Shown here piece by piece: positions 4,958 through 5,151 of a stretch of 5,151 nucleotides of DNA; positions within the stretch are counted from its first letter, which is position 1, and each line of letters opens with the position of its first letter. The position numbers and the translations under genes are program-made. Source of the stretch: Bacillota bacterium (GTDB lineage: Bacteria > Bacillota > Dethiobacteria > Dethiobacterales > Dethiobacteraceae). The stretch covers positions 1-5,151 of the forward strand of contig JAAZJT010000071.1 of NCBI GenBank assembly GCA_012800215.1, written 5' to 3'. The notes under the pieces were generated by a model. It made no database searches, was not told the DNA's origin, and saw only the letters and a program-made list of their open reading frames with translations.

Positions 4958-4982
4958 GTGCCAGGGGACGGTTCCTTGTCAC
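4958..4982. repeat. REP-like imperfect palindrome
   Basis: This 25-base element begins GTGCCAGGGGACGG and ends TTCCTTGTCAC. Folded as single-stranded DNA or RNA, 11 of 12 opposed positions pair if G-T wobbles are allowed, giving an imperfect hairpin around a CGG centre. The GGGGACGGTTCC...GTCAC string is one I recall as recurring between genes in many Firmicutes genomes, sometimes near REP-associated tyrosine (Y1/IS200-like) transposases. No transposase is in the window. It touches the T-run side of the 5S terminator. Only the palindrome is seen directly; the family assignment is from memory. Confidence 0.55.
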
Positions 4983-5023
4983 AAAAAAAGAAACGACGCA
5001 TCAACCTAAGTTAGTGCGTCGTT
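4983..5023 (-). terminator. Intrinsic terminator of the upstream rRNA operon
   Basis: On the minus strand AACGACGCA (5023-5015) pairs with TGCGTCGTT (5000-4992). An inner TAAC/GTTG pairing around a TTAG loop extends the stem past one mismatch. TCTTTTTTT follows immediately. It begins 12 bases after the end of 5S rRNA, as expected for the end of an rrn operon with no trailing tRNA genes. Confidence 0.92.
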
Positions 5024-5034
5024 ATTAATAATAC

Positions 5035-5150
5035 TCTGGCAGAGACCTACTCTCCCGGGGGCTTTCGCCCCAAGTACCATCGGCGCTGGAGGGCTTAACG
5101 GCCGTGTTCGGTATGGGAACGGGTGTGACCCCTCCGCTATTTCCACCAGA
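5035..5150 (-). rRNA. rrf: 5S ribosomal RNA
   Basis: The minus strand starts TCTGGTGG (5150) and ends CTGCCAGA (5035), which pair as the terminal helix. Conserved 5S segments lie between: GGAGGGGTCACACCCGTTCC, CCGAACACGGCCGTTAAGCC, CTCCAGCGCCGATGGTACTT and GGGAGAGTAGG. The length of 116 bases is normal for 5S. It is the last gene of an rRNA operon whose 23S should lie to the right of the window. The ends are set by helix pairing and may be off by a base or two. Confidence 0.97.
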
Positions 5151-5151
5151 A

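Noticed and set aside
1..5151. CRISPR array, tRNA genes, insertion sequence or phage attachment site
   Set aside because: No regularly spaced repeats, no cloverleaf or CCA-type tRNA ends after the 5S gene, and no transposase or integrase reading frame were seen.

Overview
This is an AT-rich chromosomal segment that looks like a Bacillota (Firmicutes) genome. A Negativicutes/Sporomusaceae-like or clostridial anaerobe is my best guess. The basis is the 5S rRNA sequence, sigma-A-type TTGACA-17 bp-TANNNT promoters, strong AGGAGG-type ribosome binding sites, frequent TTG and GTG starts, and a pre-rRNA leader with a TTCTTTGAAAA boxA-like element. The lineage is an inference and no 16S sequence is present to confirm it.

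The window spans the gap between two ribosomal RNA operons, both transcribed leftward on the minus strand. The right edge holds a 5S rRNA gene (5150-5035) and its intrinsic terminator (5023-4983), closing one operon. The left edge holds the promoters and processed leader of the next operon. Two near-identical promoters (TTGACA-17-TAAGAT, both with an ATGGTAAGAT -10 context) and a possible third lie at 156-343. They are followed by boxA and two hairpins; the 16S gene should begin just beyond base 1.

Five long protein genes and one short one lie between the operons. On the plus strand, a membrane-anchored DUF3888-like protein (401-841) and a UbiA-family membrane prenyltransferase (865-1785) form a two-gene operon. 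It ends at a long perfect hairpin (1810-1860) that reads as a bidirectional terminator. Facing it is a 51-codon minus-strand gene (2039-1884) that a length-filtered ORF list would miss. A short GNAT acetyltransferase of the ArgA-like type (2213-2665, plus) is divergent from that small gene and convergent with pyrB. On the minus strand, an O-antigen ligase-like polytopic membrane protein (4792-3641) is followed 49 bases later by the aspartate transcarbamoylase catalytic subunit pyrB (3591-2686), probably on the same transcript.

The genes do not form one obvious pathway: quinone/prenyl lipid metabolism, arginine, pyrimidine and surface polysaccharide functions are mixed. I found no CRISPR array, tRNA gene, transposase or complete mobile element. 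A REP-like imperfect palindrome (4958-4982) abuts the 5S terminator. The most interesting items are the hidden small gene, the REP-like element, the rrn-flanked location with its multi-promoter array, and the isolated pyrB without pyrI or a visible pyr attenuator. I see no convincing evidence of a wholly new system.
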